From Xestospongia muta (taxonomy: Eukaryota; Porifera; Demospongiae; Haplosclerida; Petrosiidae): a DNA stretch of 64,000 nucleotides. The DNA is taken from the NCBI GenBank assembly GCA_963693285.1, contig OY848921.1, positions 8,135,229 to 8,199,228 of the forward strand. Direction: 5' to 3'. How positions within the stretch are numbered: position 1 is the stretch's first letter; every line of letters begins with the position of its first letter. Both the position numbers and the translations under genes were made by a program. The notes beneath the pieces were generated by a model. The model made no database searches, was not told the DNA's origin, and was given only the letters and a program-made list of their open reading frames with translations. Of this stretch, positions 26,095-51,794 are shown one piece after another.

Positions 26095-26260
26095 CTCTCT
26101 TTCCCATTTGACGACTTATTAATTATTCATTATGTGTGGGCGTGACGTGTTATAATATTTTTATGTATTAATAAACTATAATTAATAACAAACTTTAGCA
26201 ACTGATATGAAAATAATATCAAATTCTAAATTTATTATTGTGATCAAAGACCAGCCTCTA

Positions 26261-28454
26261 TTATGTTTCCTGTGACACATCATGATTTGACTGAGGACAA
26301 GGGGTACATCCCTTGTGAGATAGATCAGATTGGTCAGGTTTTAGTTCAGGTGGTAAGACCTCTGTGAAGTACATGACCTCTTTAGATCTTGTCCAACTTG
26401 TGTTATCAAATTGTAACACATCTAGAATATAAAGGGTTAATAATTACAATATTGTACATTTTATAAATTTACAAGTTCCAGTAGTAGGGCAACAATACTG
26501 ATCAATCTCGGGAAAAATGTGAGAGTCAGTTTTTCTTGTTGGAACCTATTAAATGTATATAGTAATAATCTCTCCTTTAACCTTCCTTTCTTCTGTCAGT
26601 CTACATTAATATATAAATCATTTACCACAGGATGCATATCACTAGCATGTACTCTCTTGTCATCAGTTGTATCTGGTTTGTAGTATATACCAAACCCAAT
26701 ATCATAATCAACACTGATATACTCCCATCTATTGGAAATATAATAGATTAATCACGAGGATAACCCTGTAATTATCCTTACTTAATTAATGATCCTTCTT
26801 TCTCAACATTAACTTCTAATTGATGTGATGACCTACGTCTTACAATAACTGTTTCCATATCTTCTTTCTTTGTCTCCGTTAGGTTTGTCAGATAATATCT
26901 TTCAGGGACATCACCACCCCAGTTGATCTAATGAACAAATTAGATGATCTTCTTTATAGTTAAATTATTACAGACTTACATAAGCTGTACATTGAGGATC
27001 AGGTTCACAACAAGTTCCACCATAAGCTTGAGGTAACTGATCAGGAGATATGTACTTCTGTAACTCCTCCTGCCAATTATCTTGAGGATAGAAGTAGGAC
27101 TTACTAGAAATTACAAGATATAGTAGCCATTACACACTACCTCCCATTATCATAATTTTATCTTGTGTTTTTTGATCCATAAAAGGCTTTATAAGATTAT
27201 ATGCCATAGGAAAAATACGGGGTGCTATGTATATACATGTGATAGTCATGTGATCAATACATGTACCTTTAATGATTATAGTAGTATGTAACAGCTCTGG
27301 ATAATTATCATTAAATATTAAAAACAACTAACAAACGAGTGAATTAGTTAAAAGATGTGAACATTTCGTACCTCTCTCATTATCTTTATCGCTTAAGGAA
27401 AGACGGCAGAAGTGAGAATGAAATGAGAGGGAAAGAAAGAGGAAAACAATATGTAAACATAAATATAATAATATATTATATTACAAGGCCGGTGAATATT
27501 TCTTTGATAGCTGAGGTTCTCCAAGTTCACCACAACAGTCAAATCCATATAGCGTCCTTTCTATAATAAAGACATTGCTTATATTTATCCCTATATCACT
27601 AACTTTTGTAGTGAATTCCTTCACAACTTGATTATACTGTTCTCCCTTTTGTATCTCCAATTTCATTATATCTTCCTTCTTACAGGATTGATATAAACCT
27701 ATATTTACAACTAGTCATTTTACATGATTTATAATATATTTACCTTTAACATCAATATTACCATAAAAATCATAATACACAGGATGACCATCTCTGTCCT
27801 CACCAAATAACCCTCCAGGAAAATATTTCTGCATTACCTAAAACACCACACAATAAGATAAACTTAGTCTCATTCTCAGATCTATATGAGCTTGGGTTTG
27901 GGAATGAGACTAAATGCAAACTCAACTAACTCTCCTAAGCCTGCCACTATTTCACTTTTCTACAATAAATTCCATTTACTGGAAGAATACATTAGCACTA
28001 ACTATTATGGGTACCTCAGGAGGTGTCCAGTCAAGTATCCGATCAGCTCCAACTTCTTGTCTCCATTTTAAGTGCTGTTATAAAAAGAGTTGTTTATCAA
28101 TAACACAGCAAATAAAACATATCGTTATTTTGCAAAACAATGGACTTACATTTGTAAACATCTCCAAAGCTATATCAAAATTAAACTTTCTTGCTGCAAA
28201 ATATTATAATATAATTAAATTAATACCATATTTATTATAATATAATCACTTAACAACAGAGTTGTAATTTACTAACCTCTCAGCCATCGTAGATAGTAAT
28301 GATCACTGTCTTCTGGTTTATTAGGGAAATCTTCAACTGCTCTACGAAACTAAACAATGAATAAATCGCATTTCAGTATTATTGTAGCAATATCTCTTAC
28401 TCTCTGAAGAGTCTCCTCTTGAGAGGGACTTAGATCACCGACATATCCACTCAT
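26261..28454 (-). CDS. SEC14L: SEC14L2-like CRAL-TRIO/GOLD protein, array copy 6
   Basis: I walked this copy most fully, and nearly every junction checked stays in frame. [10 protein letters not shown] is at 28454. [20 protein letters not shown] is near 27755-27835. [17 protein letters not shown] joins through the 20-bp micro-exon to [18 protein letters not shown]. Then come [76 protein letters not shown] and a final exon at 26261-26421. Like copies 5 and 7 it lacks the Tyr codon in FDNT-SW. It ends SNHDVSQET. 167 bp separate its start from the stop of copy 7. Confidence 0.92.
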
Positions 28455-28487
28455 CTCTCTTTCCAATTTGACGACTTATTAATTATT

Positions 28488-28516
28488 CATTATGTGTGGG
28501 CGTGACGTGCTATAAT
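28488..28516 (-). promoter_or_regulatory. Conserved upstream element of compact SEC14L copies
   Basis: On the + strand the sequence GTGTGGGCGTGACGTGCTATAAT lies about 40-60 bp upstream of the copy 6 start. Near-identical versions sit before copies 5 (about 26133), 7 (about 30855, altered) and 8 (about 33310). It joins a GGGCG box with a TGACGT CRE-like half-site and a TATA-like stretch. With only about 165 bp between genes, this is the obvious promoter candidate. Inferred. Confidence 0.4.
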
Positions 28517-28621
28517 ATTTTTTATATATTAATAAACTATAATTAATAACAAACTTTAGCTGCTGATATGAAAATAATATCTAATTCTAAATTTATTATT
28601 GTGATCAAAGACCAGCCTCTA

Positions 28622-30815
28622 TTATGTTTCCTGTGACACATCATGATTTGACTGAGGGCAAGGGGTACATCCCTTGTGAGATAGATCAGATTGGTCAGGT
28701 TTTAGTTCAGGTGGTAAGACCTCTGTGAAGTACATGACCTCTTTAGACTTTGTCCAACTTGTGTTATCAAATTGTAACACATCTAGAATATAAAGGGTTA
28801 ATAATTACAATACTGTACATTTTATGAATTTACAAGTTCCAGTAGTAGGGCAACAATACTGACCACTCTCAGGGAAAATGTGAGAGTCAGTTCTTCTTGT
28901 TGGAACCTATAAAATGTATATAGTAATAATCTCTCCTTTAACCTTCCTTTCTTCTGTCAGTCTACATAAATATATAAATCATTTACCACAGGATGCATAT
29001 CACTAGCATGTACTCTCTTGTCATCAGTTGTATCTGGTTTGTAGTATATACCAAACCTAATATCATGATCAACACTGATATACTCCCATCTATTGGAAAT
29101 ATAATAGATTAATCATGAGGATAACCCTGTAATTATCCTTACTTAATTAATGATCCTTCTTTCTCAACATTAACTACTAATTGATGTGATGACCTACGTC
29201 TCATAATAACTGTTTCCATATCTTCTTTCTTTGTCTCTGTTAGGTTTGTCAGATAATATCTTTCAGGGACATCACCACCCCAGTTGATCTAATGGACAGA
29301 TTAGATGATCTTCTTTATAGTTAAATTATTACAGACTTACATAAGCTGTACATTGAGGATCAGGTTCACAACAAGTTCCACCTAAAGCTTGAGGTAACTG
29401 ATCAGGAGATATGTACTTCTGTAACTCCTCCTGCCAATTATCTTGAGGATAGAAGTAGGACTTACTAGAAATTACAAGATATGGTAGCCATTACACACTA
29501 CCTCCCATTATCACAATTTTATCTTGTGTTTTTTGATCGATAAAAGGCTTTATAAGATTATATGCCATAGGAAAAATACGTGGTGCTATTATATACATGT
29601 GATAGTCATGTGATCAATACATGTACCTTTAATGATTATAGTAGTATGTAACAGCTCTGGATAATTATCACCAAATATTATTATTAACTAGCAAACAAGT
29701 GAATTAGTTAAAAGCTGTAAACATTTCATACCTCTCTCATTATCTTTATCGCTTAAGGAAAGACGGCAGAAGTGAGAATGAAATGAGAGGGAAAGAAAGA
29801 GGAAAACAATATGTAAACATAAATATAATAATATATTATATTACCAAACCAGTGAATATTTCTTTGATAGCTGAGGTTCTCCAAGTTCAGCACAACAGTC
29901 AAATCCATATAGCGTCCTTTCTATAATAAAGATATTACTTATATTTAACCCTATATCACTAACTTTTGTAGTGAATTCCTTCACAACTTGATTATACTGT
30001 TCTCCCATTTGTATCTTCAATTTCATTACATCTTCCTTCTTACAGGATTGATATAAACCTATATTTACAACTAGTCATTTTACATGATTTATAATATATT
30101 TACCTTTAACATCAATATTACCATAAAATTCATAATACACAGGATGACCATCTCTGTCCTCACCAAATAATCCTCCAGGAAAATATTTCTGCATTACCTA
30201 AAACACCACACAATAAGATAAACTTAGTCACATTCTCAGATCTATATGAGCTTAGGTTTGGGAATGAGACTAAATGCAAACTCAACTAATTCTCCTAAGC
30301 CTGCCACTATTTCACTTTTCTACAATAAATTCCATTTACTGGAAGAATACATTAGCACTAACTATTATGGGTACCTCAGGAGGTGTCCAGTCAAGCATCT
30401 GATCAGCTCCAACTTCTTGTCTCCATTTTAAGTGCTGTTATAAAAAGAGTTGTTTATCAATAACACAGCAAATAAAACATATCGTTATTTTGCAACAACA
30501 ATGGACTTACATTTCTAAACATCTCCAAAGCCATATCAAAATTAAACTTTCTTGCTGCAAAATATTATAATATAATTAAATTAATACCATATTTATTATA
30601 ATATAATCACTTAACAACAGAGTTGTAATTTACCAACCTCTCAGCCATCGTAGATAGTAATGATCACTGTCTTCTGGTTTATTAGGGAAATCTTCAACTG
30701 CTCTACGAAACTAAACAATGAATAAATCGCATTTCAGTATTATTGTAGCAATATCTCTTACTCTCTGAAGAGTCTCCTCTTGAGAAGGACTTAGATCACC
30801 GACATATCCACTCAT
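28622..30815 (-). CDS. SEC14L: SEC14L2-like CRAL-TRIO/GOLD protein, array copy 7
   Basis: Almost identical to copy 6 through exons and introns. Differences include a Tyr at the end of the conserved PVYYEFYGN stretch (+ strand AAAATTCATAAT near 30125), [10 protein letters not shown] near 30000, and micro-exon flank ATTATTATTAAC near 29680. Start at 30815. Stop TAA at 28622-28624 in the same place as copy 6 (VSQET). GOLD carries the FDNT-SW Tyr deletion. Confidence 0.9.
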
Positions 30816-30988
30816 CTCTCTTTCCAATTTGACGACTTATTAATTATTCATTATGTGTGGGTGGACGTGCTATAATATAAAAATATTTTTATGTATTAAT
30901 AAATTATAATTAATAACAAACTTTAGCAGCTGATATGAAAATTATATCAAATTCTAAATTTATTATTGTGACCAAAGGTCAGCCTATA

Positions 30989-33269
30989 TTATGTTTCCTG
31001 TGACACATCATGATTTGACTGAGGACGAGGGGTACATCCCTTGTGAGATAGATCAGATTGGTCAGGTTTTAGTTCAGGTGGTAAGACTTCTACAGAATAC
31101 ATGACCTCTTTAGATCTTGTCCAACTATATGTGTTATCAAATTGTACAACATCTAGAAATAACAATAAAAAATTACTACAAAAAATTATATAATAAAGAA
31201 TTTACAAGTTCCAGTAGTAGTACAATGATAAAGGCCAGTCTCAGGAATAAGGTGAGAATTCCTTCTCTTATTTGGAACCTTTCAAATATATCATATTATT
31301 TACAATCACTTAAAAATGATAATTATGTGCTTTTGTCCATCCTCTGTCTTCATCTCCTCCATCTATCCATCCATCCATCCATCCATCCATCCATCTATCC
31401 ATCCATCCATCTATCCATCCATCCATCTATCCATTCACTTACCACAGGACACATACTGTTGACATCAACTTCATTGCGTTGAGATATATCTGGTTTGTAA
31501 TAAATACCAAACCCAATATCAAAATCTATAGTAATATACTCCCATCTATTGAAAATATAATATAGTAATGAGGATAACCCTGTAATTATCTTTACTTAAT
31601 TATTGATCCTTCTTTCTCAACATTAACTTCTAATTGATGTAATGACCCTGATCCCACAATAACAGTCTTCATATCTTCTTTCTTTGTCTCCGTTAGATTT
31701 GTCAGATAGTACTTTTCAGGAATGTCACCACCCCAGTTGATCTAATGGATAGATTAGATGATCTTCTTTATAGTTAAATTATTACAGACTTACATAAGCT
31801 GTACATTGAGGATCAGGTTCACAACAAGTTCCACCATAAGCTTGAGGTAACTGATCAGGAGATATGTACTTCTGTAACTCCTCCTGCCAATTATCTTGAG
31901 GATAGAAGTAGGATTTACTAGAAATTACAAGATATGGTAGCCATTACACACTACCTCCCATTATCACAATTTTATCTTGTGTTTTTTGATCGATATAAGG
32001 CTTTATAAGATTAAATGCCATAGGAAAAATACGGGGTGCTATGTATATACATGTGATAGTCATGTGATCAATACATGTACCTTTAATGATTATAGTAGTA
32101 TGTAACAGCTCTGGATAATTATCACCAAACATTAAAAACAACTACCAAACGAGTGAATTAGTTAAAAAAATGTGAACATTTCATACCTCTCTTATCATCT
32201 TTATCGCTTAAGGAAAGACAGCAGAAGTGAGAACGAAATGAGAGGGAAAGAAAGAGGAAAACAATATGTAAACATAAATATAATAATATATTATATTACA
32301 AGGCCAGTGAAAATTTCTATTGTAGCTGAGGTTCTCCATGTTCAGCACAACAGTCAAGTCCATATAGCATCCTTTCTATAATAAAGACATTACTTATTTT
32401 AACCCTATATCACTAACTTTTGTAGTGAATTCCTTCACAACTTGATTATACTGTTCTCCCACTTGTATCTTCAATTTCATTACATCTTCCTTCTTACAGG
32501 ATTGATATAAACCTATATTTACAACTAGTCATTTTACATGATCTATAATATATTTACCTTTAACATCAATATTACCATAAAAATCATAATACACAGGATG
32601 ACCATCTCTGTCCTCACCAAATAATCCTCCAGGAAAATATTTCTGTAATACCTAAAACACCACCCAATAAGATAAACTTAGTCTCATTCTCAGATCTATA
32701 TGAGCTTGGGTATGGGAATGAGACTAAATGCAAACTCAACTAATTCTCCTAAGCCTGCCACTATTTCACTTTTCTACAATAAATTCCATTTACTGGAAGA
32801 ATACATTAGCACTAACTATTATGGGTACCTCAGGAGGTGTCCAGTCAAGTATCTGATCAGCTCCAACTTCTTGTCTCCATTTTAAGTGCTGTTATAAAAA
32901 GAGTTGTTTATCAATAACACAGCAAATAAAACATATCGTTATTTTGCAACAACAATGGACTTACATTTGTAAACATCTCCAAAGCCATATCAAAATTAAA
33001 CTTTCTTGCTGCAAAATATTATAATATAATTAAATTAATACCATATTTATTATAATATAATCACTTAACAACAGAGTTGTAATTTACTAACCTCTCAGCC
33101 ATCGTAGATAGTAATGATCACTGTCTTCTGGTTTATTAGGGAAATCTTCAACTGCTCTACGAAACTAAACAATGAATAAATCGCATTTCAGTATTATTGT
33201 AGCAATATCTCTTACTCTCTGAAGAGTCTCCTCTTGAGAAGGACTTAGATTACCGAGATATCCACTCAT
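30989..33269 (-). CDS. SEC14L: SEC14L2-like CRAL-TRIO/GOLD protein, array copy 8
   Basis: A hybrid copy. Its 5' two-thirds (to about 31740) resemble copies 5-7. Its GOLD exons (31200-31555) are diverged and match copy 9: [20 protein letters not shown] and a GOLD end that keeps NTYSW. Exon 1 reads [10 protein letters not shown] because of two base changes (start 33269). [19 protein letters not shown] is near 31960-32040. A CATC/CTATC repeat at 31366-31436 sits just inside the donor of one GOLD intron. Stop TAA at 30989-30991. Confidence 0.9.
31364..31437 (+). repeat. (CATC)n microsatellite in SEC14L copy 8 intron
   Basis: CATC units with CTATC interruptions, next to the splice donor of the HPV exon. 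The same tract is present in copy 9 at about 33796-33872 with different unit counts, so it was there before the duplication and has since changed length. Confidence 0.92.
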
Positions 33270-33432
33270 CTCTCTTTCCAATTTGACGACTTATTAATTA
33301 TTCATTATGTGTGGGCGTGACGTGCTATAATATTTTTTATGTATTAATAAACTGTAATAACAAACTTTAGCAGCTGATATGAAAATAATATCAAATTCTA
33401 AATTTATTATTGTGACCAAAGGTCAGCCTATA

Positions 33433-35661
33433 TTATGTTTCCTGTGACACATCATGATTTGACTGAGGACAAGGGGTACATCCCTTGTGAGATAGATCAG
33501 ATTGGTCAGGTTTTAGTTCAGGTGGTAAGACCTCTACAGAATACATGACCTCTTTAGATCTTGTCCAACTATATGTGTTATCAAATTGTACAACATCTAG
33601 AAATAAAAATAAAAAATTACTACAAAAAATTATATAATAAAGAATTTACAAGTTCCAGTAGTAGTACAATGATAAAGGCCAGTCTCAGGAATAAGGTGAG
33701 AATTCCTTCTCTTATTTGGAACCTTTCAAATATATCATATTATTTACAATCACTTAAAAATGATAATTATGTGCTTTTTCCATCCTCTGTCTTCATCTCC
33801 TCCATCTATCCATCCATCTATCCATCCATCTATCCATCCATCCATCCATCCATCCATCTATCATCTATCCATTCACTTACCACAGGACACATACTGTTGA
33901 CATCAACTTCATTGCGTTGAGATATATCTGGTTTGTAATAAATACCAAACCCAATATCAAAATCTATAGTAATATACTCCCATCTATTGAAAATATAATA
34001 TAGTAATGAGGATAACCCTGTAATTATCTTTACTTAATTATTGATCCTTCTTTCTCAACTTTAGCTACCATATAATGTGATGACCCTGATCTCACAACAA
34101 CAGTCTTCATATCTTCTTTCTTTGTCTCTGTTAGATTTGTCAGATAGTATTTCTCAGGAATGTCACCACCCCAGTTGATCTAATGTACAGATTAGATGAT
34201 CTTCTTCATAGTTAAATTATTACAGACTTACATAAGCTGTACATTGAGGATCAGGTTCACAACAAGTTCCACCAAAAGCTTGAGGTAACTGATCAGGAGA
34301 TATGTACTTCTGTAACTCCTCCTGCCAATTATCTTAACAGTTTGAAAGAGAATAAATAAAAACAACAATAATAATTAATTAATTAAGCTGTACTGACATA
34401 CCTCCCAGTATAACAACTTTGTTGTTTGTTTTTTCATCCACAAAATTCTTTACAAGGTTATATGCCATGGGAAAAATACGAGGGGCTGAGTAATATTACA
34501 TGATGTACATGTGACAGTCATGTGATTAATGTACCATTAATGACGAAAACAGTGTGTAACATTTCTGGATAATTGTCAGAATATATTCGAAATAACTAGA
34601 AAGATAAAGCAATAAATTAAATCAGTGTTTAATGAGACAAACTTGTCTTGTCAGTTGAACGACTAAATAAAAGCAAGAGGAAAGCAACAAGGAGTTAGAG
34701 AAGGAAAAAGAAATGAGTATGTGCGTGTGTGAGAGATATCAGAGTAGAAAGAAATATAATCTATATGTAAATTACATGGCCAATAGCAATGCTTTTGATA
34801 GCTGAGATTTTCCAGGTCTAAAACCAGTACTATATCACCAATGTGACGACCTTTCTGTGACATAAAAAATCAAACATAAGTACTGACATTTTTATACTTA
34901 CTTTTTTTGAAGCTTCTTGTAATGTCTTTATGATCACTTCACCATGAAATATTTTTAACTTGATGACATCCTCATCAACATTGCAACATCGATAAAAACC
35001 TATAGAGTCAGATCAGAAAATCTAAAAATAAAGAATTATTTTATGCTCTTACCAGTAATATCCATGTTACCATAGAAATCATAATACACAGGATGACCTT
35101 TTTTATCTTCTCCAAAAAACCCTCCAGGGTAGTATTTCTGTAACACCTGCAAATCAATAATGTAAATCAAAGAAGGTTCTTTAGTTACAGACTGATCCAT
35201 TGAAATGTGAGACACTTACTTCTGGAGGTGTCCAGTCAAAGATCTGATCAGCTCCAACTTCTTGTCTCCATTTCAAGTGCTAAAACAAAGGATATTGTAT
35301 TATGTACTGACACAAAACAAGATAATAGAAACAATACAAGTGTCATTTTGTTTCGCTGTGTCATTAACATACATTTGCAAACATTTCCACGGCTGCATCA
35401 AGATTGAAACTCTTTGCTAAAATATGTACAGAATAAATTATAGCATCTTGGAACACTCAAAATTGAATTGAACATGAGCTTACCTCTCAGCCATCGTAGA
35501 TAGTAATGATCACTGTCTTCTGGTTTGTTAGGGAAATCTTCAACTGCTCTACGAAACTAAACAATAAATAAATCGCATTTCAGTACTATCGTAGCAATAT
35601 CTCTTACTCTCTGAAGAGTCTCCTCTTGAGAGGGACTTAGATCACCGACATATCCACTCAT
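33433..35661 (-). CDS. SEC14L: SEC14L2-like CRAL-TRIO/GOLD protein, array copy 9
   Basis: Start at 35661 ([10 protein letters not shown]). The middle exons are distinct: [20 protein letters not shown] near 35060-35140, a [18 protein letters not shown] segment near 34900-34980, [19 protein letters not shown] near 34790-34850, a 20-bp micro-exon near 34637-34660 and [17 protein letters not shown] near 34420-34490. The GOLD part matches copy 8. The exon 7-8 block again matches the rest of the array. Stop TAA at 33433-33435. A GC-rich inverted repeat lies in its upstream spacer. Confidence 0.9.
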
Positions 35662-35748
35662 CTCGTCGAGATATTAGCAAACAAGCACTCAGCTAACTAT
35701 TGCCGATAAGGGCTTTGTTAAAAAAAAAATACGGAAAACTTATAATAT

Positions 35749-35780
35749 GCCCCTCCCCTTTCCAGCAGAGAGGGAGGGGC
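35749..35780. repeat. GC-rich inverted repeat upstream of SEC14L copy 9
   Basis: GCCCCTCCC at 35749-35757 and its reverse complement GGGAGGGGC at 35772-35780, separated by 14 bp, about 90 bp upstream of ATG 35661. Could act as paired GC boxes or a hairpin. A TATATAA stretch lies at about 35792-35798. The rest of 35662-36160 shows nothing recognisable. Confidence 0.5.
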
Positions 35781-36160
35781 TGGTATGTTATTATATAAAC
35801 GGTGAACACTACTGGATTTAGTGAATGAAATTACTTAAGCTCAAAATTTGTAGCTGTTTGAATTTCAGATTATCAGTTGATGAGCATTTGAATATGATCC
35901 TCTTATGTGTAATTTAGACCATTATACATGAAACTCCTTAGTACTATTGGCAATGTTGTATCATAAACCTACAGTCCATAATAAGTCACCTCACCAATGG
36001 ACAAATGTTTATTTGTCATGGACAAAATAAATAAATGATTTATTTATATAAGGATGAACAAATAATTGATTAAAGATAATTTGTTAAAATTGACAATGAT
36101 TTAAAAATGTTAGCATATGGTGAATAATTTACAGGAAGAGTTAAAAATTAATAATCTGCT

Positions 36161-39815
<3,655 letters not shown>

Positions 39816-39951
39816 TCTGATTAAAAGATACTAAATACTAACAAAACACGAAACATACGCGTATTTGTTGTTATCGAACACACGGAAATAAACGGAAAGT
39901 GAACGGACAAAAAAGTTTACCAAGTCAGCACTATTGTACATCCTCATCATA

Positions 39952-40002
<51 letters not shown>

Positions 40003-40004
40003 AG
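39952..40004 (+). repeat. (AAT)n microsatellite
   Basis: About 17 AAT units with one interruption, in the 267-bp spacer between SEC14L copy 10 and the 3' end of FLCN. Confidence 0.93.
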
Positions 40005-40082
40005 TTATAATTACACACGTAGAATAAAAATAATTTATTAAAAATGGAGAGATATGGCTGGCTATAATATTATATAAACAAG

Positions 40083-43431
<3,349 letters not shown>

Positions 43432-43763
43432 AGCAATTTAGAATATCACATGACATAAGAGATTTGGAAAATTAGGGGGTGTGGACAACCAAAAAAGGGT
43501 GGATCTGCTGATCTGCTCTAGTGGACAGTACGGGAAGCCTCCAGTTAAAAGTGGACAACTCCACCATAAATATCGTCGCATACAATTACCGGTAATTGTA
43601 GCAAGCGAGTCGTAACACAGTCTGTAGATTCGTTGTATTATTCAAGAACGTGTTAACAAAACTGTCAAAAAATCGTCCTATCGTAATAAGGCTTCCAAAT
43701 TGGCTAGTGAGGTATGTTTCTCTAATAATATTTACTTTTAAATTGTCAATTCGCTCTAGGAGA
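43432..43763. promoter_or_regulatory. Bidirectional FLCN / guanylyl cyclase promoter region
   Basis: Divergent start codons lie at 43431 (-) and 43764 (+). The cyclase has a 5' UTR intron at about 43711-43759 (GTATGT...CTCTAG), so its promoter lies near 43450-43650. A perfect 20-bp palindrome, TACAATTACC followed by its reverse complement, is at 43581-43600, and CG-bearing sequence surrounds it. Role inferred from position. Confidence 0.5.
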
Positions 43764-49391
<5,628 letters not shown>

Positions 49392-49510
49392 TATTTCTAT
49401 TTTTTATAGTTTACTTTTTTCTCTTTTTTGAGTATAATAATTTCAATAATGTAATCAACTATCTAATTTATTATTAATTAAACTGATTATAAATATTCAT
49501 TATTTTTTGT

Positions 49511-49934
49511 TTATAATCTGTCAAATCCAGTTAATGGTAATATGTTTTCATCTTCCTCGTCATCAGGATCATCCTGAAAGGATAAAAACAACCCTTATCA
49601 ATGAAATAATGTGCAGTTTATAAACCAGTTATTACTGGTTTATACCAGCTATATATAATGGTTATAAACTGATGTACATCACAACACTTTATTAACTTCA
49701 GAATACTTAAGTCCAGATGACTTGACAATGTGTTCATTGTAATACTTACCTTGGATCGTTTTGTGCCCATATTATAGTGGAGATTTTCTTCACTCTTTCT
49801 CTTACGACTAATATAATATAATATAAATATTATATATACATCTTGTAATTAAAGCTATACCTTGGAGAGGTTGTTAATTCTTGTACTCTACATTGTTCTA
49901 ATCTTTGTTCAATATGTAATACCTGCAAGTGAGT

Positions 49935-50002
<68 letters not shown>

Positions 50003-51794
50003 CGGGAGGGAGGGAGGAAGGAGGGACATTGAGATATTGGGAGACAAACAATTCACCTCTTTGGAACTCTCTGGTATAACCACATTTCTTACTGTATCAT
50101 TGATACCTATAATATAAATATAATATAATAAAATATAATATAATATAATATAATATAATATAATATAATATAATATAATATAATATAAATTTAATGATAT
50201 CACAGACTAAAACTAAACTTATCTGTTTTATATTTGTTCTGAACTCACTTTCTAAAGTATGATATAACTTGGAGCTGTTCTCTTTAGCTTCTGCTCCCAA
50301 CAGCTGAGTTTTAATATAACTAGATAAGTAAATAGCAAGATAGATGAATGGACAGACAGATTAGATAAAAACACACAAACAATTGTAAAATGGCTGACAT
50401 ACCTCAATAAATCTACCTTACAGATATTTGCTGCATAAAGCAAAGCAGCTAACGCTATCTACAAAACATACACAAAATGATCTCATTACATTAATAGCTA
50501 GAAATATAGTGAAACTGGATACTTGCTCTCTACTAACCTGCGATGGAGGATAGAGTAATGCTACATCTGAATACAAACTCCTCAAGAGAAATTCATCAGC
50601 CTCTTTTCTTAGTGAATCAGGATTATTAATTAATGGACATCTTGTCTAATGTATCAACAAAAATTACAATAAATCTAAAAAGTCTACTTTATTAGAAATT
50701 AACATACTTTAATGTCGATTAAAAAACCTTCCAGCGGACGGAATGGCGAGTGAACAGTCAGATGAAAATTGAGACGTTTCAGCATTAACAGCTTTGGAGA
50801 GAGAAGTAATTAAAGTACATAATTGTAGGGGCTCCCCCTACTTCATTGTTAAGGACTGTTTCGGCTACTGATTGTCTTAATTCAGGTGCAAGTACATGAA
50901 CATATTCATCAACCGATACATTGTACTCCTCTATTTTAAACGACAAATAAGCACAGCACAAACTAAAGCAATAAATGGACGAATAACGGATGGATGAATC
51001 ACTGAATGGACGGATAGTTGGATGTGATGGATTATGGATTAGATAAAATGGATTGACAAACGGTTGAATGGATGGATCTTAAAAGCAACATTAAATAAAT
51101 GGACATACAAAATGTCTTTTGGATGGTATTCCATTACAGAAGTTAATAAATAAAATCGTTTATAATAAGCAGCTGTAGTGCCCTAACATCACATGATTAC
51201 AAGTAATCAAAAGAGTGGGCAGCTTACCAATACACTCCTTGGTACTGGAGGTCGAAATAAGTTGCAAAATTCAAATAGTTTTTTCATGTAATAAAGAGAT
51301 AGCATTTCCTCTTCAGAGGAAGTGATAAACTGACATCCTTTTCCTGAGGGAAATTATAATAGGGATTTGATCGATAATAAAATAGTATTCTAGTATAAAG
51401 AGTAATGAACAGATCAAAATTATATTATTGTATTATAAGCCTATAATTTCTATTAAGTAATTCAACAGTTATTCTTAAATGTAGAGTTTCTCCTTCTTCA
51501 ATTGAACGGATCAACAATATTAGTATTAGTAAGGTCTATACTTTATATTGCATTGTAGGTGTGGTTTGGGACTTGGCATAATACAGTATATAATACATAC
51601 AATGTAGAGTGGTATCTAGAATACTTACTGAGAGCTGCTTCTGAATGCTATTAGGAGAGAATCATTGACATGATATAGAAAGTCTCCTAGCTTACTTTCT
51701 GACAATAGCTGGCGTTTGTTTCTGCTCTTATACGAGTCAAATGTTGCTGAGAAGGAAAAAGCCAGTGTTGCTTTTGGGTACTGCTATGAAACAT
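49511..51794 (-). CDS. CCNH: Cyclin H (CCNH)
   Basis: Regulatory subunit of the CDK-activating kinase (CDK7-cyclin H-MAT1), also part of TFIIH. Start [20 protein letters not shown] at 51794 mirrors the vertebrate N-terminus. A 19-bp micro-exon (HSEAALS) near 51625-51645 follows. Then come [20 protein letters not shown] and RPPVPRSVL near 51235-51345, [20 protein letters not shown] near 51105-51175, [20 protein letters not shown] near 50900-50960, and the second cyclin fold with [20 protein letters not shown] near 50715-50790. The acidic end [20 protein letters not shown] has its stop at 49511-49513. Introns include (AG)n and AATAT repeats. Its start codon is 78 bp from that of RAD51D on the other strand. 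Confidence 0.92.
49937..50190 (+). repeat. (AG)n tract and (TATAA)n tract in CCNH introns
   Basis: (AG)n at about 49937-50003 lies just upstream, on the CCNH sense strand, of the TTGCAG acceptor (sense CT tract). A separate AATATAATAT array at about 50108-50187 lies in the next intron. Confidence 0.9.

Noticed and set aside
23950..35661. Operon (trans-spliced polycistron) for the compact SEC14L copies
   Set aside because: Spacing is short, but each spacer keeps its own promoter-like element and I see no trans-splice signal. Kept only as a test under findings.
43650..43763. N-terminal extension of the cyclase before MYG
   Set aside because: The stretch contains a GTATGT...CTCTAG intron and no ATG, and the family starts at MYG. 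Treated as 5' UTR.
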